A DNA stretch of 64,000 bases from Martinezella lusitana (GCF_010668395.1 NZ_WUEY01000002.1:186001-250000); one strand, 5' to 3'. Counted from the first letter of the stretch, positions 34,632-44,238 are shown. Made by a program: numbers and translations. Notes: generated from the letters alone by a model not told the origin.

Positions 34632-34657
34632 GCATTCAATATAGTTACAATGAATGC
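34632..34657. promoter_or_regulatory. Inverted repeat upstream of the DUF983 gene
   Basis: GCATTCA at 34632-34638 is mirrored perfectly by TGAATGC at 34651-34657, with a 12-bp AT-rich spacer. It lies about 60 bp upstream of the DUF983 start, in the space between it and the 3' end of the MocR gene, and is a candidate operator for an unknown regulator. Confidence 0.4.
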
Positions 34658-34771
34658 AAATGACGAGTCCATCTGGCAGAATGACGCAGGAGGAGAGCCG
34701 GCGCATGACGAGAGATCGTCTCCGCGCCGAAGCCGGATCCGTCCAGTCAACGGTGAAACAGCGATGAAGTT

Positions 34772-36175
34772 CTAAAAGAAGGAGGCGGCCATTTCCGGCG
34801 GGCCTTCGAGCGCGTGCGCCATGAAATCGAGCGCACCCTTCAACGCCTCGCGACTGATCGGGCCACCGAGGCAAACGCGCACGGCCTCAGGGACGATGCC
34901 CTCCACCGTGAAGGCATCGCTTGCGACGACGCCGATACCCGCATTGCGCATATGGCTGCCGAAAGTCGCGCGGGTCCAGCCGTTGGCCAATGGCAGCCAG
35001 ATATTGAAACTGATGGGATCGGCGCGATAGCTTCCGGACGGCAGAATGTCGGCCACCATCGCCTGCCGGGCGGCGGCCTCCGTGCGAATGAAGCGCAGGA
35101 TGCCATCGGCCGTGCCGTCTTCGATCCAGCGTGTCGCCAGCGCCATGTTGAGCGGCGACGCCATGACATTGTTGCTTCGCATCGCACTGACGAAAGGCCA
35201 GATCGACTTGGTGTCCGGCGCCACGACGAAGGCGAGCCGAAGCCCTGCGCCGATGCATTTCGCCAATCCGCCGATGTGCCAGGTCAGGTCCGGAGCAATG
35301 GCAGCCATCGGTGGCGGCGCGTTGAGCGGAATGAAGCCATAGGCATCGTCCTCGATGATGGGCACGCGGTATTTGCGGGCAATGGCGGCAATCGCCTCGC
35401 GCCGCTTTTGCGGAACGGTCAATGTCGTCGGATTTTGCAGTGTCGGATTGAGGTAAAGCGCCTTTGGCCGCAGACGTTCGCAGCTTTCCCCAAAGGCGTC
35501 TGGCAGAATTCCGTCCTCGTCCATCGGCAGCCCCGCGAGATTGAGCCGGAGCTGAGCGGCAATCGAACGCATGCCGGGATAGGTGATGTTTTCCGACAGC
35601 ACGGTTTCGCCGGGCTTGGCCAGAAGGCCAAAGATCGCCAGCAGGGCCGGATGCGCGCCGGGCGTCACGAAGATGCGCTCCTGCGAGGGGGTGAGCCCGC
35701 GCCGGCTAAGCCAGGCACCGGCCGCCTCCTTGTCTATGCCCGCGCCACCGAACCCCTGATAGCGCAGCAAGGGAATGAGATCGGCCGCCACGACCGACAT
35801 GCCCTCCCGCATGCGGGCGACGAGATCCGGATCGTTCGGCTCCGGCGGCAGGTTCATCGAAAAATCGATGACGGAGGCTCGACGCGGATCAGGAGCGGTA
35901 TCGAGGGAGAACCCACGCCGCTCCCTCTCCTGTCTGCCGGTAACGAAAGTCCCCCGCCCCACATGCGAATCCACCAGCCCGCGCTTCTGTGCCTCGACAT
36001 AACCGCGCGCCACCGTCGTGAAGTCGATGTTGAGACGCTTGGCAAGCGCCCGTTGCGGCGGCAACCTGTCGCCCGCGGCCAGCACGCCGCTGCGCAGATC
36101 CATCTCGATGAGATCGGCGATGGCGATGTAACGGGGGCTGGAGGAGCGGCTGAGGTCAGGGTGCCAGTTTTTCAT
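34772..36175 (-). CDS. MocR-type GntR/aminotransferase regulator
   Basis: 467 residues. The N-terminal winged helix (about 15-80, R-L-P-P-Q-R-A-L-A-K-R-L-N-I-D-F-T-T-V) is of GntR type, and from about 110 there is a fold-type I aminotransferase domain. The PLP-binding region reads H-I-G-G-L-A-K-C-I-G-A-G-L-R, so the Schiff-base Lys is present. ATG 36175 follows GGAG; the frame extends upstream without support. Target genes are not clear: the cyd operon runs in the same direction upstream and nothing obvious is divergent. Autoregulation is likely. Confidence 0.87.
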   Translation of the reverse strand: MKNWHPDLSRSSSPRYIAIADLIEMDLRSGVLAAGDRLPPQRALAKRLNIDFTTVARGYVEAQKRGLVDSHVGRGTFVTGRQERERRGFSLDTAPDPRRASVIDFSMNLPPEPNDPDLVARMREGMSVVAADLIPLLRYQGFGGAGIDKEAAGAWLSRRGLTPSQERIFVTPGAHPALLAIFGLLAKPGETVLSENITYPGMRSIAAQLRLNLAGLPMDEDGILPDAFGESCERLRPKALYLNPTLQNPTTLTVPQKRREAIAAIARKYRVPIIEDDAYGFIPLNAPPPMAAIAPDLTWHIGGLAKCIGAGLRLAFVVAPDTKSIWPFVSAMRSNNVMASPLNMALATRWIEDGTADGILRFIRTEAAARQAMVADILPSGSYRADPISFNIWLPLANGWTRATFGSHMRNAGIGVVASDAFTVEGIVPEAVRVCLGGPISREALKGALDFMAHALEGPPEMAASFF

Positions 36176-36236
36176 TTCATGCTCCGCAAGGGGAACCGGA
36201 CCTGAACTGCAACGGGGCCGGCATTGATCGCATATT

Positions 36237-36248
36237 GTTGCATACAAC
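36237..36248. promoter_or_regulatory. Candidate MocR operator
   Basis: GTTG-CATA-CAAC, a 12-bp imperfect palindrome, lies about 60 bp upstream of the MocR start, next to AT-rich sequence suited to a promoter. The spacing is right for autoregulation, but there is only one copy of the half-site pair. Confidence 0.35.
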
Positions 36249-36431
36249 TTATATCATGTGGAACCATCGGCTCTAGTTTTCACTTGGATAAGACCAAATG
36301 TCGCGCCCGCTCCGCCGATGTCTCGCATTCAGGGAGATTTTTGCAATTGATCGCGTGAAGGGTCGCTATGATTGCACACAAAGCACGCGGCCGCAAAAGC
36401 TCGCGTGGTTTGGAAAAGTGACCTCATGGCA

Positions 36432-36463
36432 ATCGGCGCACCGGTTTTGGCCGGCGCGCCGAT
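36432..36463 (-). terminator. Terminator of the cydDCABX operon
   Basis: A 13-bp GC-rich stem with one mismatch, 36432-36444 pairing with 36451-36463, with a TTTTGG loop. It lies about 40 bp downstream of the cydX stop. The T-run beyond it on the minus strand is weak (ACTTTTCC after about 15 bases), so termination may be partial. Confidence 0.6.
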
Positions 36464-36501
36464 CGTATGGCTAAAACCTCGGTCAAGGACGGGCGACCCG
36501 T

Positions 36502-36627
36502 TTATTTCTCCTGAGGGCGCACGGCTTTCGCCTTCGCTTGATCGTCCACGAGTTCGTACCACATGGCATTGAGGACGGCGAATGCCGCCGCCAGAGGAAA
36601 GCCGAGAAGCCAGGCAAAGTACCACAT
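36502..36627 (-). CDS. cydX: Cytochrome bd oxidase small subunit CydX
   Basis: 41 residues starting M-W-Y-F-A-W-L-L-G, with one membrane segment and a charged tail, exactly the CydX/YbgT pattern (W-Y-F-A-W-x-L-G and a Glu after the segment). AAGGAG lies eight bases before ATG 36627, and the gene starts 18 bp after cydB. CydX binds CydA and is needed for a stable, active bd oxidase in enterobacteria. Confidence 0.92.
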   Translation of the reverse strand: MWYFAWLLGFPLAAAFAVLNAMWYELVDDQAKAKAVRPQEK

Positions 36628-36645
36628 AGGAAATCTCCTTCAGGA

Positions 36646-37800
36646 TCAGTAGGCGTGACCGCCCTTGTCGTTGACCGTCTTCTCGTCGACCTTGCCCCAC
36701 AGCACATGGTAGACCCATGCGGTGTAGGCCAGGATCATCGGCAGGAAGATGATGGCGACGACCAGCATGATGAACAGCGTCATGTGACTGGACGAAGCGT
36801 CCCAAACCGTCAGGCTGGATCGCGGATCGAGCGATGACGGCAAGAGGAAGGGGAACATCGACAACCCGACCGTCGAAATCACGCCGAAGATGGAAAGCTT
36901 GCTGAACAGCAGCACGGTGACTTCACGCCGGCCAAGCATGGCGAGCAGCGCGGCAGCCGCGCCGACAAAGCCGAGAACCGGCGCGATCGTCATCCAGGGA
37001 TGCGTGCTGTAATTCGAGAGCCATGCCTTCGCGCTGCGCTCGACCGTCTTCAGCAAGGGATTGGACGGCCCGCCGACGTCGATGGGGCTCACGATATGAT
37101 AGCCATCGATACCCATCCACAGAAACACGCCGCCGAGTGCAAAGAGCACGATCACGGCCAGCGCCGCCACGATGCCGAACCGGCGAGCGCGTTCGGCCAC
37201 CACGCCATCCGTCTTCACCTGGAGCCAGGCTGCGCCGTGCATGACAAGCATGGCAACGGACAAGAGGCCACAGAGAAGGGCATAGGGGTTCAAAAGGGCG
37301 AAGAAGGATCCTTCATAATAGATGCGCATATCGTCGTCGAAGCGGAAGGGCACGCCCTGCAGCACATTGCCGACCGCAACACCGAAGATGAGCGACGGCA
37401 CGAAGCCGCCGACAAACAGCGCCCAGTCCCAGCCCGCCTTCCACCGTGCGCTATCGCGCTTGGAGCGATATTTGAAGGCGACCGGTCGCAGGATCAGCGC
37501 GAACAGGATGGCGAACATGGCGAGATAGAAGCCGGAGAAGGACACGGCGTAGAGCGGCGGCCAGGCGGCGAAGATGGCGCCGCCCCCGAGGATCAGCCAG
37601 ACTTGGTTGCCTTCCCAGGTCGGGCCGATCGAGTTGATGGCGATACGCCGCTCCGTATCCGTCCTTGCGACGAAGGGAAGGAGCGTGCCGACACCGAGGT
37701 CGAAGCCGTCGGTGACGGCAAAACCGATCAGCAGCACGCCGAGAAGCAGCCACCAGATGACACGCAAGGTCTCGTAGTCGATCAATTCATGCAGGATCAT
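36646..37800 (-). CDS. cydB: Cytochrome bd ubiquinol oxidase subunit II
   Basis: 384 residues with about nine membrane segments, starting M-I-L-H-E-L-I-D-Y-E-T-L-R and containing G-F-D-L-G-V-G-T-L-L-P-F and G-P-T-W-E-G-N-Q-V-W, both characteristic of CydB. It forms the bd oxidase with CydA in the inner membrane and contributes to the heme and proton-path scaffold. It starts 6 bp after the cydA stop. Confidence 0.96.
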   Translation of the reverse strand: MILHELIDYETLRVIWWLLLGVLLIGFAVTDGFDLGVGTLLPFVARTDTERRIAINSIGPTWEGNQVWLILGGGAIFAAWPPLYAVSFSGFYLAMFAILFALILRPVAFKYRSKRDSARWKAGWDWALFVGGFVPSLIFGVAVGNVLQGVPFRFDDDMRIYYEGSFFALLNPYALLCGLLSVAMLVMHGAAWLQVKTDGVVAERARRFGIVAALAVIVLFALGGVFLWMGIDGYHIVSPIDVGGPSNPLLKTVERSAKAWLSNYSTHPWMTIAPVLGFVGAAAALLAMLGRREVTVLLFSKLSIFGVISTVGLSMFPFLLPSSLDPRSSLTVWDASSSHMTLFIMLVVAIIFLPMILAYTAWVYHVLWGKVDEKTVNDKGGHAY

Positions 37801-37806
37801 GGCAGG

Positions 37807-39408
37807 TCACTCCGCAGCCGGAACGAGGTTTTCGGAAATCAGCTTGGCTTCCGGCTTGTCGTCCGCTTCGGGACCCTTGCGGATCGCCTTGATCATCAGC
37901 GTCATCTCGATGACGATGAGGACGGTATAAAGCGCGGCAAAGCCGAGAATGGTCAGGAGCACGGTACCGGCGCCGAGATTGGAAACGGCCGCCGCAGTCG
38001 GCAGCACGCCTTCGATAATCCACGGCTGGCGACCGAACTCCGCAACGACCCATCCCAGTTCGATAGCGACCCATGGCAGCGGGATGGCAAATACCGCGAC
38101 CCGCAGCAGCAGCGGATACCGGTCGAGACGACGCCTTGCCGACAGCCAGAAGAAGACCGCCGTCAGCAGAATGAAGAACATGCCGAGACCGACCATGATG
38201 CGGAAAGCCCAGAAGATCGTCGGCACATGCGGAATGGTATCGCGGGCCGCCTGAGCGATCTGCTCCTCCGTCGCCTGGCGCGGATCGTCCACATAGCGCT
38301 TCAAGAGCAGTGCATAGCCGAGTTCGTGGCCGATATCCTCGAAGGACGTGCGCGCTTCGGCGGTGGCGACATCCTGCGAGGCCTCGCCCGGCGTAGCCGG
38401 CTTTGCGGCGCGAATCTTGATCAGCGCGTCGTAAGCCTTGATGCCCTGGCGAATATGGTCCTTGGCCTGCGCCTCGAGCTTGTCGATGCCGGCGATCTCC
38501 GTCGTCAGCGAGCGCGTGCCGATCAGACCCATAGCCCAGGGAATGTGAATGGCATAATGGGTCTCGCGGGCCTGCTGGTCGGGAAAGCCGAAGGCGGTAA
38601 AGGCGGCGGGTGCCGGCTCGGTCTCCCACATGGCTTCGATCGCGGCGAGCTTCATCTTCTGATGCTCGGTTGTCAGGTAGCCGCTCTCGTCGCCGAGGAC
38701 GACAACGGAAAGCGCCGAAGCCAGGCCGAAGGATGCCGCGACCGTCATGGAACGCTTGGCGAGCTCGACGCTGCGACCGTTCACGAGATACCAGGCCGAG
38801 ACGCCGAGGACGAAGACGGAAGCGCAGACGTAGCCGGCCGAAACGGTATGGACGAACTTTGCCTGCGCCACCGGATTGAAGACCACGTCGAAGAAGCTGA
38901 CGATCTCCATCCGCATGGTCTGCGGGTTAAGCGCCGAGCCCACCGGATTCTGCATCCAGCCATTGGCGATCAGGATCCACAAAGCCGAGAAATTCGAGCC
39001 CAGCGCCACGGCCCAGGTGGCGACCAGATGGCCGACCTTGGACAGCTTGTCCCAGCCGAAGAAGAAGAGGCCGACGAAGGTCGCCTCGAGGAAGAAGGCC
39101 ATCAATCCTTCGATCGCCAGCGGCGCGCCGAAAATATCGCCGACATAGTAGCTGTAATAGCTCCAGTTCATGCCGAACTGGAATTCCATCACGATGCCGG
39201 TGGCGACGCCGAGCACGAAGTTGATGCCGAACAGCGTTCCCCAGAACTTCGTCATCTGCCGCCAGATCTGGCGGCCGGTCATGACATAGGTTGTTTCCAT
39301 GATGGCGAGCAGCACGGAAAGGCCAAGCGTCAACGGCACGAACAAGAAGTGATACAGGGCCGTCATGGCAAACTGCAGGCGCGATAGCGCCACGATATCC
39401 AGTTCCAT
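37807..39408 (-). CDS. cydA: Cytochrome bd ubiquinol oxidase subunit I
   Basis: 533 residues, close to the E. coli length. The heme-ligand His is at residue 20 (T-A-L-Y-H-F-L-F), a second His lies in K-F-V-H-T, and the G-R-Q-P-W quinol-side motif is present. This subunit carries hemes b558, b595 and d and oxidises quinol with high oxygen affinity. A GGGAGAAAG ribosome-binding site precedes ATG 39408. 76 bp separate it from cydC, so an internal promoter is possible. Confidence 0.97.
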   Translation of the reverse strand: MELDIVALSRLQFAMTALYHFLFVPLTLGLSVLLAIMETTYVMTGRQIWRQMTKFWGTLFGINFVLGVATGIVMEFQFGMNWSYYSYYVGDIFGAPLAIEGLMAFFLEATFVGLFFFGWDKLSKVGHLVATWAVALGSNFSALWILIANGWMQNPVGSALNPQTMRMEIVSFFDVVFNPVAQAKFVHTVSAGYVCASVFVLGVSAWYLVNGRSVELAKRSMTVAASFGLASALSVVVLGDESGYLTTEHQKMKLAAIEAMWETEPAPAAFTAFGFPDQQARETHYAIHIPWAMGLIGTRSLTTEIAGIDKLEAQAKDHIRQGIKAYDALIKIRAAKPATPGEASQDVATAEARTSFEDIGHELGYALLLKRYVDDPRQATEEQIAQAARDTIPHVPTIFWAFRIMVGLGMFFILLTAVFFWLSARRRLDRYPLLLRVAVFAIPLPWVAIELGWVVAEFGRQPWIIEGVLPTAAAVSNLGAGTVLLTILGFAALYTVLIVIEMTLMIKAIRKGPEADDKPEAKLISENLVPAAE

Positions 39409-39484
39409 AGTCTTTCTCCCACCCCCTACGGTGTGTCTGACAGGAATGCGACGCCATTCGACGCGTCGCGGGCATGTTCACCTC

Positions 39485-41176
39485 TCAATCCGGCCGCAAC
39501 CGGTTGAGAAGCATTTCGAATTCCGGTGCCTCGCGGCATGCGCTGGCGGCGATGCGACCGCCATCCAGGAGCATGATGCGGTCTGCCAGGGCAGCCTCGC
39601 GGCGAATATGCGTTGCGATCACGAGGCTGCGCCCGTCGGCAGCCGAGGCAAGCCGTTCGAGCACGGCGCGGGCGGTGGCGGCATCCAGGCCTTCCGTCGG
39701 TTCGTCGAGCAACCAGAGCGGCGTGTCGCGCAGCAGAAGCCTTGCCAGCGCCAGCCGTCGGAGCTGCCCGCCGGACAGGCCGCCGCCACCCTCGCCCAGG
39801 CGGGTCGAAAGACCTTGCGGCAGCGCCTCGATATCGTCGAGCAGGCCGGCCGTTGAAAGCGCGTCCCGTAAGCGATCGTCATCCGCATGGGGGTCCGCCA
39901 GCTTCAGGTTGCCTCGGACCGTGTCCTGAAACAACGCGCTGCGCTGCGTCAGCGCCGCTGCCGGCAGGCCGGCGACGGCACCGCTCGTCGCGGCAATCTC
40001 GCCCGCGAGCAGGGCCAGCAACGTCGACTTGCCGGCGCCGCTCTGCCCGACGACCGCCAAGCGCTCGCCGGCGGCAAGCGACAAAGACACATCCTGCAAG
40101 ACCGGATGCGATGATCCCTCGTGCCCTGCGACAACAGACGTAAGCTGGAAAGCGCAGCCGGCCACCGGGTCAGCACGCCGCGTCGGAGCGGAGGCAACGC
40201 TCAATCGAGGAGCAATGCGCCTTGCGGCGAGCAGGGTTCGGCCGAGTTCGAGGGCACCACGTCGCAGGGCAGCGAACGGCTCCGTGGCAGCAAAGGCGAC
40301 GAGGAGCGCCAGGGCCGCGGCGGGAGCGCCGATCGTTCCCTGTCTGGCAAGCAGGGCGACGGTCAGGAGCGTAGCCGTCAACAGCAATGTGGACCCAAGC
40401 GAAAAGCCTGCTGCGACGGCATTGTCGATCCGGTTCAGGGCATCGTCGGCCTTGGCCAGCCGTTCGTCGGCTTCGGCAATCGCAGCTCTTTGTGCCTGCA
40501 ATTGCCCGGCCATTGCCAGATCGGTCTGACCGGCGACGAGATCAACGGCACGGGCGCGCAGCGCCTCCATCGCGTGGGCACGGCGGCGTCCCGGCTTCAG
40601 TGCCAGATGCCCCGCAACGAGGGAAAGCCCAAGACAGAGCGCGATAAGCCACACCCCCGCCGCGATCCCGAACAAGGGGTCGATGAAACAGAGTGCGAGC
40701 GTGACGGCAACGGCGGCGAGAACCGCAACGGCGGCCGGCACCAGCACGCGCAGATAGAGCGAATCGAGCGCATCGACATCGCTCGTCAGTCGGAACAGCA
40801 GTTTTGCAGGCCTTCGGATCATGGCAGCAGCGGCTTCGGGCTCGGCCCAGCCGCGAAACAGCCGTTCGCGCAGCGCGGCGAGAACCCTGAGGGTGGCGTC
40901 ATGGGTGACAAGCCTTTCGCCGTAGCGGGCAGCCGTTCGGCCGATGGCAAGCATGCGTATGCCGGCCGACGGTACGAAGACGTCGAAAACCGCGGCGCTC
41001 GTCACGCTCAATCCGGCAAAGGCCGACGCGGTGATGAACCAGCCGGACAGTCCCAGCAACGCGCCGCCGGCAAGCATTGCCAAGGCGGACAAGCCCGCGC
41101 CAAGGGCTAGGCTCACGCCGCGCTCGATCCAGAACAGCCTGACGAGAGGAAGAAGTAGCCTGAAGGAACGCCTCAT
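39485..41176 (-). CDS. cydC: ABC exporter subunit CydC (cytochrome bd assembly)
   Basis: 563 residues: six membrane segments in about 1-300, then an ATPase domain with Walker A G-Q-S-G-A-G-K-S-T and signature L-S-G-G-Q. As a heterodimer with CydD it exports cysteine/glutathione or handles heme in the periplasm, required for bd assembly. Its ATG overlaps the cydD stop (ATGA). Confidence 0.93.
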   Translation of the reverse strand: MRRSFRLLLPLVRLFWIERGVSLALGAGLSALAMLAGGALLGLSGWFITASAFAGLSVTSAAVFDVFVPSAGIRMLAIGRTAARYGERLVTHDATLRVLAALRERLFRGWAEPEAAAAMIRRPAKLLFRLTSDVDALDSLYLRVLVPAAVAVLAAVAVTLALCFIDPLFGIAAGVWLIALCLGLSLVAGHLALKPGRRRAHAMEALRARAVDLVAGQTDLAMAGQLQAQRAAIAEADERLAKADDALNRIDNAVAAGFSLGSTLLLTATLLTVALLARQGTIGAPAAALALLVAFAATEPFAALRRGALELGRTLLAARRIAPRLSVASAPTRRADPVAGCAFQLTSVVAGHEGSSHPVLQDVSLSLAAGERLAVVGQSGAGKSTLLALLAGEIAATSGAVAGLPAAALTQRSALFQDTVRGNLKLADPHADDDRLRDALSTAGLLDDIEALPQGLSTRLGEGGGGLSGGQLRRLALARLLLRDTPLWLLDEPTEGLDAATARAVLERLASAADGRSLVIATHIRREAALADRIMLLDGGRIAASACREAPEFEMLLNRLRPD

Positions 41177-42924
41177 GCCGCCGCCCTCGGCGCCTGCCCC
41201 TCAAGGCGGACGATACGGTGCATACGCGCCGCTAGCACCGGATCATGCGTGGCAACGATCAGGACCCGACCTTCGGCGAGCGCAAGCAATGCATCCGTCA
41301 CGGCGGCAGCCGTTTGCGCATCGAGATGCGCGGTCGGCTCGTCGGCGAGGATGATATCGGCCCGTTCATCGGCCATCATGCGCGCCAGCGCCAGCCGCAG
41401 CGCCTCGCCACCGGAAAGACCAAGTCCCCCTTCCCCGACCGCTGACGCGCGCTCGGGCGTGAAGACCCGATCCAGATCGACACCCGCAAGAGCCGCCGCA
41501 ACCGCCTCGCCGTCGATGCCGACGCGCCCCAGGGCAATATTGCGCGTGACGCTGGCGGCAAAAACATGTGGCGACTGGCCGATCCATGCCATGCGGCGGC
41601 GCAGTCCGTCGACGGTATCGTCGCGCAGCGGAATACCGCCGATGCGGATGACACCCGTGTCATGCCGCGCCAGACCGGCCATCAGCGACAGAAGCGTGGT
41701 CTTTCCTGAGCCACTGGCGCCCCAAAGCGCCACATGCTCGCCTGGCCCTATGGAAAGATCGAAATGATCGATGACGGCTTCCCGTTCCGGGCCGTGCCGA
41801 AAAACCAGACCCGAGATCTCGACGGACGCGTGACCGGCGGCCGTGAATGGCTGCGAATCGACACCGCCAAGGATGGTTTGATGCGAAGATGCCAGCTCCG
41901 CCAGCGCCGAGAGCGCGGCCTCGCCATTGGCGCGGTCGTGCCAGACAGCGGACAGCTCACGCAACGGCTCGAAGAAAGCGGGGGCAAGCAGGAGAATGAA
42001 AAGGCCCTGCGTCAAGGTCAGATTGCCCTCCCAGGTGCCGATTTCGACCGAACCGAGAAGGCTGAAGCCGACGTAAACGGCCGTCGCCGCGACGCCGAGC
42101 GCTGCGAAGAACTCCAGGACGGCCGAAGACAGGAACGCGATCTTCAGCACGGCCATGGTGCGGAGCCGCAGCGAGTCCGCATCCCCGCGCAGACGCAGTG
42201 CGGTAGCATCGACGGCATCGAGCGCGCGAATGGTGGCGAGGCCCCGCAGGCGGTCGAGCAGAAAGGCATTGATGCCGCCGGTCTCGGCGAGCTGCTCCTC
42301 GCTGGCGGCTTTCGCGCGCCAGCCGATCAACGCCATGAAAACCGGGATGAGCGGCGCGCAGAGCACGAGGATCAACCCCGCCAGCCAGGAAATCGGCACA
42401 ATACAGACAAGCATGACAAGCGGCACGGTGCTCGCCTTCATGCGAGCCGGACGGAACCGTGCGAGATAAGGCACGACGGCTTCGGCCTGCTCGCCCAAAA
42501 CGCTTGCCGCCAGGCCGGATGCGGGACGGCCACTATCGAGGGGTGAACGCAGTGCAAGCGCCGCGGCCGCAGCAGCACGCCGAGTGCTCAATTCCCTGCG
42601 CGCAGCCCGGAACGCAAGCCGCCCGCCAGCGGCATCCAAGCCGGCTCTCAGGACGCCGATGGCCGCAACGACCGCAGCCGGTGCCGCCACGTCGCTCACG
42701 CCGCCTCCCCGGCTGATCGCTCCCACGCCCATGGCCAGCATTGCCGCTTGAGCGATCCACCCGAGAGAAGACAGACAAAGCAGGGCGGATGCGAGGCCGA
42801 GACCGGGACACTTTCCGGTGGCCGGGCCAGTTGCCGTGCGACGGGCCGACAAACTAACCGACGAAGGCGGGTTCGCGGCATTGCGTCTTTCCAAGATGCC
42901 ATCGGTGGCGGAGGAAGCAGTCAC
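41173..42924 (-). CDS. cydD: ABC exporter subunit CydD (cytochrome bd assembly)
   Basis: 583 residues from a GTG start at 42924, chosen because AAAGGAC lies nine bases upstream; TTG at 42954 would begin upstream of that site. Membrane domain about 45-320, ATPase domain after about 350 with Walker A G-A-S-G-S-G-K-T-T and signature L-S-G-G-E. First gene of cydDCABX. Confidence 0.93.
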   Translation of the reverse strand: MTASSATDGILERRNAANPPSSVSLSARRTATGPATGKCPGLGLASALLCLSSLGWIAQAAMLAMGVGAISRGGGVSDVAAPAAVVAAIGVLRAGLDAAGGRLAFRAARRELSTRRAAAAAALALRSPLDSGRPASGLAASVLGEQAEAVVPYLARFRPARMKASTVPLVMLVCIVPISWLAGLILVLCAPLIPVFMALIGWRAKAASEEQLAETGGINAFLLDRLRGLATIRALDAVDATALRLRGDADSLRLRTMAVLKIAFLSSAVLEFFAALGVAATAVYVGFSLLGSVEIGTWEGNLTLTQGLFILLLAPAFFEPLRELSAVWHDRANGEAALSALAELASSHQTILGGVDSQPFTAAGHASVEISGLVFRHGPEREAVIDHFDLSIGPGEHVALWGASGSGKTTLLSLMAGLARHDTGVIRIGGIPLRDDTVDGLRRRMAWIGQSPHVFAASVTRNIALGRVGIDGEAVAAALAGVDLDRVFTPERASAVGEGGLGLSGGEALRLALARMMADERADIILADEPTAHLDAQTAAAVTDALLALAEGRVLIVATHDPVLAARMHRIVRLEGQAPRAAA

Positions 42925-43651
42925 CTTAGCCCGTCCTTTCCAATTCCATGCCAAAAAGGAGGGCCCGCCGACCGGCAGGACCGGGTGACCTGCCCTGCAG
43001 ACACACCGGTCCTTCGTCGAACCCAGAACGCACTTGCCGCAATCGACGATATCGGAGCGCCAATATGACTGGCTTTCCGCCTCTTGTCAGCGACAAGAAT
43101 AGCAACAGCCGTCTCGCTGATGGGTTGAAACCATGGCAAGCTGTTCGCGACATGGTTCTAGGCATGTTGTGCACTGCGCAAAAGCATGCAGGATGTCGCA
43201 GGGCGCCGCTGGAGCGATGGCAGATTGACGCAGAAGCCTATGATATTTTTGAGCCGCCGCGAGAAAGACCATGAGCTGAGCGGCGGTTAAACTGTTTGCG
43301 TTGCAGCAATTTTCTCGATGTCCGCAGCATCTTGCCTTGCGTTGGCGGCATGGTCCTGACGGGCCGCGCTGATAATAAAACCGCGACCATTTGACCTCGA
43401 TCATGGCAATAGACGACCGAAGCGCCGAATCATCCGGTCGAATCGGCAGCGCCTGCAACAGAACCCGCCGCGCCCGACGGCGTCGAAAGCGCACAGATGT
43501 GTATGGTTCGCATCATTGCTGCGACGACACTTGACGGGGCGCGCCAATATCGCTGTGCTGGACACTCGTTTACTTCTCCGGGCAAGTTTCAACCGGCGAG
43601 ATTGCGAGTCGGGTTTGGAAACTGCAGCGGTCGACGCATGAGGAGAGCTTG
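42925..43651. promoter_or_regulatory. Long divergent control region between cydD and the universal stress protein gene
   Basis: 727 bp with no convincing gene; the frames seen are short, Arg- or Cys-rich and lack ribosome-binding sites. It separates cydDCABX (minus) from uspA (plus) and must hold both promoters. A 7-codon frame (ATG 42949, stop next to the cydD GTG) sits in the cydD leader and could couple to it. The FNR-like site is listed separately. Confidence 0.5.
43391..43404. promoter_or_regulatory. FNR/FixK-like box
   Basis: TTGACCTCGATCAT matches the TTGAT-N4-ATCAA consensus in all but two positions. It is the best such site between cydD and uspA, both typical targets of oxygen control. 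It lies about 250 bp from uspA and 470 bp from cydD, so the leader would be long in either case. Confidence 0.4.
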
Positions 43652-44107
43652 ATGTACGACAAGATCATTTGCGCTATAGGGCTGGGATCACGCGAGCGTG
43701 CCGAACGCCTGTTACGCACCGCCCATGCCCTTTTGTCGCCTGAAGGTGAACTCACTGTCGCGCACATCATCGATCGTTTCCCATCCGGACACGAAAGCCC
43801 CGACGAATGGGCGGTCTCCGTCATCAAGGAGGCAGAAGAAAAGCTGGGCGCCCTGTGCAGGCGCCTCGGCATCGCCGCCTCCATAGAAGTGCGCCCGGGG
43901 ACGGCCTCGAAAACACTGCTGACGATTGCCAAGGAGAAGAAAGCAGACCTGATCGTCCTTGCGACGCATAATTCGGATATTCTCGATCGCATATTCGGCT
44001 CCACGGTCGAGTATGTCATCCGACACGCCGATTGCTCCGTTCTCGTCGAGCGCGCGGACACGGCGCATGACGACACGACCAAGACGGGCAAGACAAAGCA
44101 CGCATGA
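43652..44107 (+). CDS. Universal stress protein (UspA family)
   Basis: 151 residues with one Usp domain. The end of the nucleotide-binding loop G-x2-G-x9-G-(S/T) appears as G-S-T-V-E-Y-V-I-R-H-A-D-C-S-V-L. ATG 43652 follows GAGGAGAGC; the TTG immediately before is not used. Divergent from the bd-oxidase operon, a pairing common for low-oxygen stress genes. Confidence 0.9.
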   Translation: MYDKIICAIGLGSRERAERLLRTAHALLSPEGELTVAHIIDRFPSGHESPDEWAVSVIKEAEEKLGALCRRLGIAASIEVRPGTASKTLLTIAKEKKADLIVLATHNSDILDRIFGSTVEYVIRHADCSVLVERADTAHDDTTKTGKTKHA

Positions 44108-44238
44108 AACCCGCCGGGATGAGGCGGCTGCATGCAGTCCGTTGCGGAAGATTCAGTCGAACACCATTGCCGTAACGGTTTGCTATACCCTCCAACAATG
44201 CTACCTACCCGCCTCGATCCATACCCAAGACGAGCTGC

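Larger units (their letters stand above)
36176..36501. other. Intergenic region between the MocR gene and cydX
   Basis: 326 bp holding the MocR promoter side (36176-36300) and, nearer cydX, the terminator of the cyd operon. No coding frame with codon use like the neighbours was found. Confidence 0.5.

Noticed and set aside
34650-34775. A 41-codon frame divergent from the DUF983 gene, starting M-N-A-N-D-E-S
   Set aside because: No ribosome-binding site and no recognisable pattern; it overlaps the 3' end of the MocR gene and a likely operator.
37000-39387. A 795-codon plus-strand frame opposite cydB and cydA
   Set aside because: The opposite strand encodes unmistakable CydA and CydB; the long antisense frame reflects high GC.
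42926-43174. An 82-codon minus-strand frame ending at the cydD start
   Set aside because: Arg-rich and unlike any known leader gene; only its last seven codons might act as a short leader, which is noted separately.
43087-43494. A 135-codon Cys/Arg-rich minus-strand frame between cydD and uspA
   Set aside because: No ribosome-binding site, odd composition and no recognisable domain; more likely non-coding.
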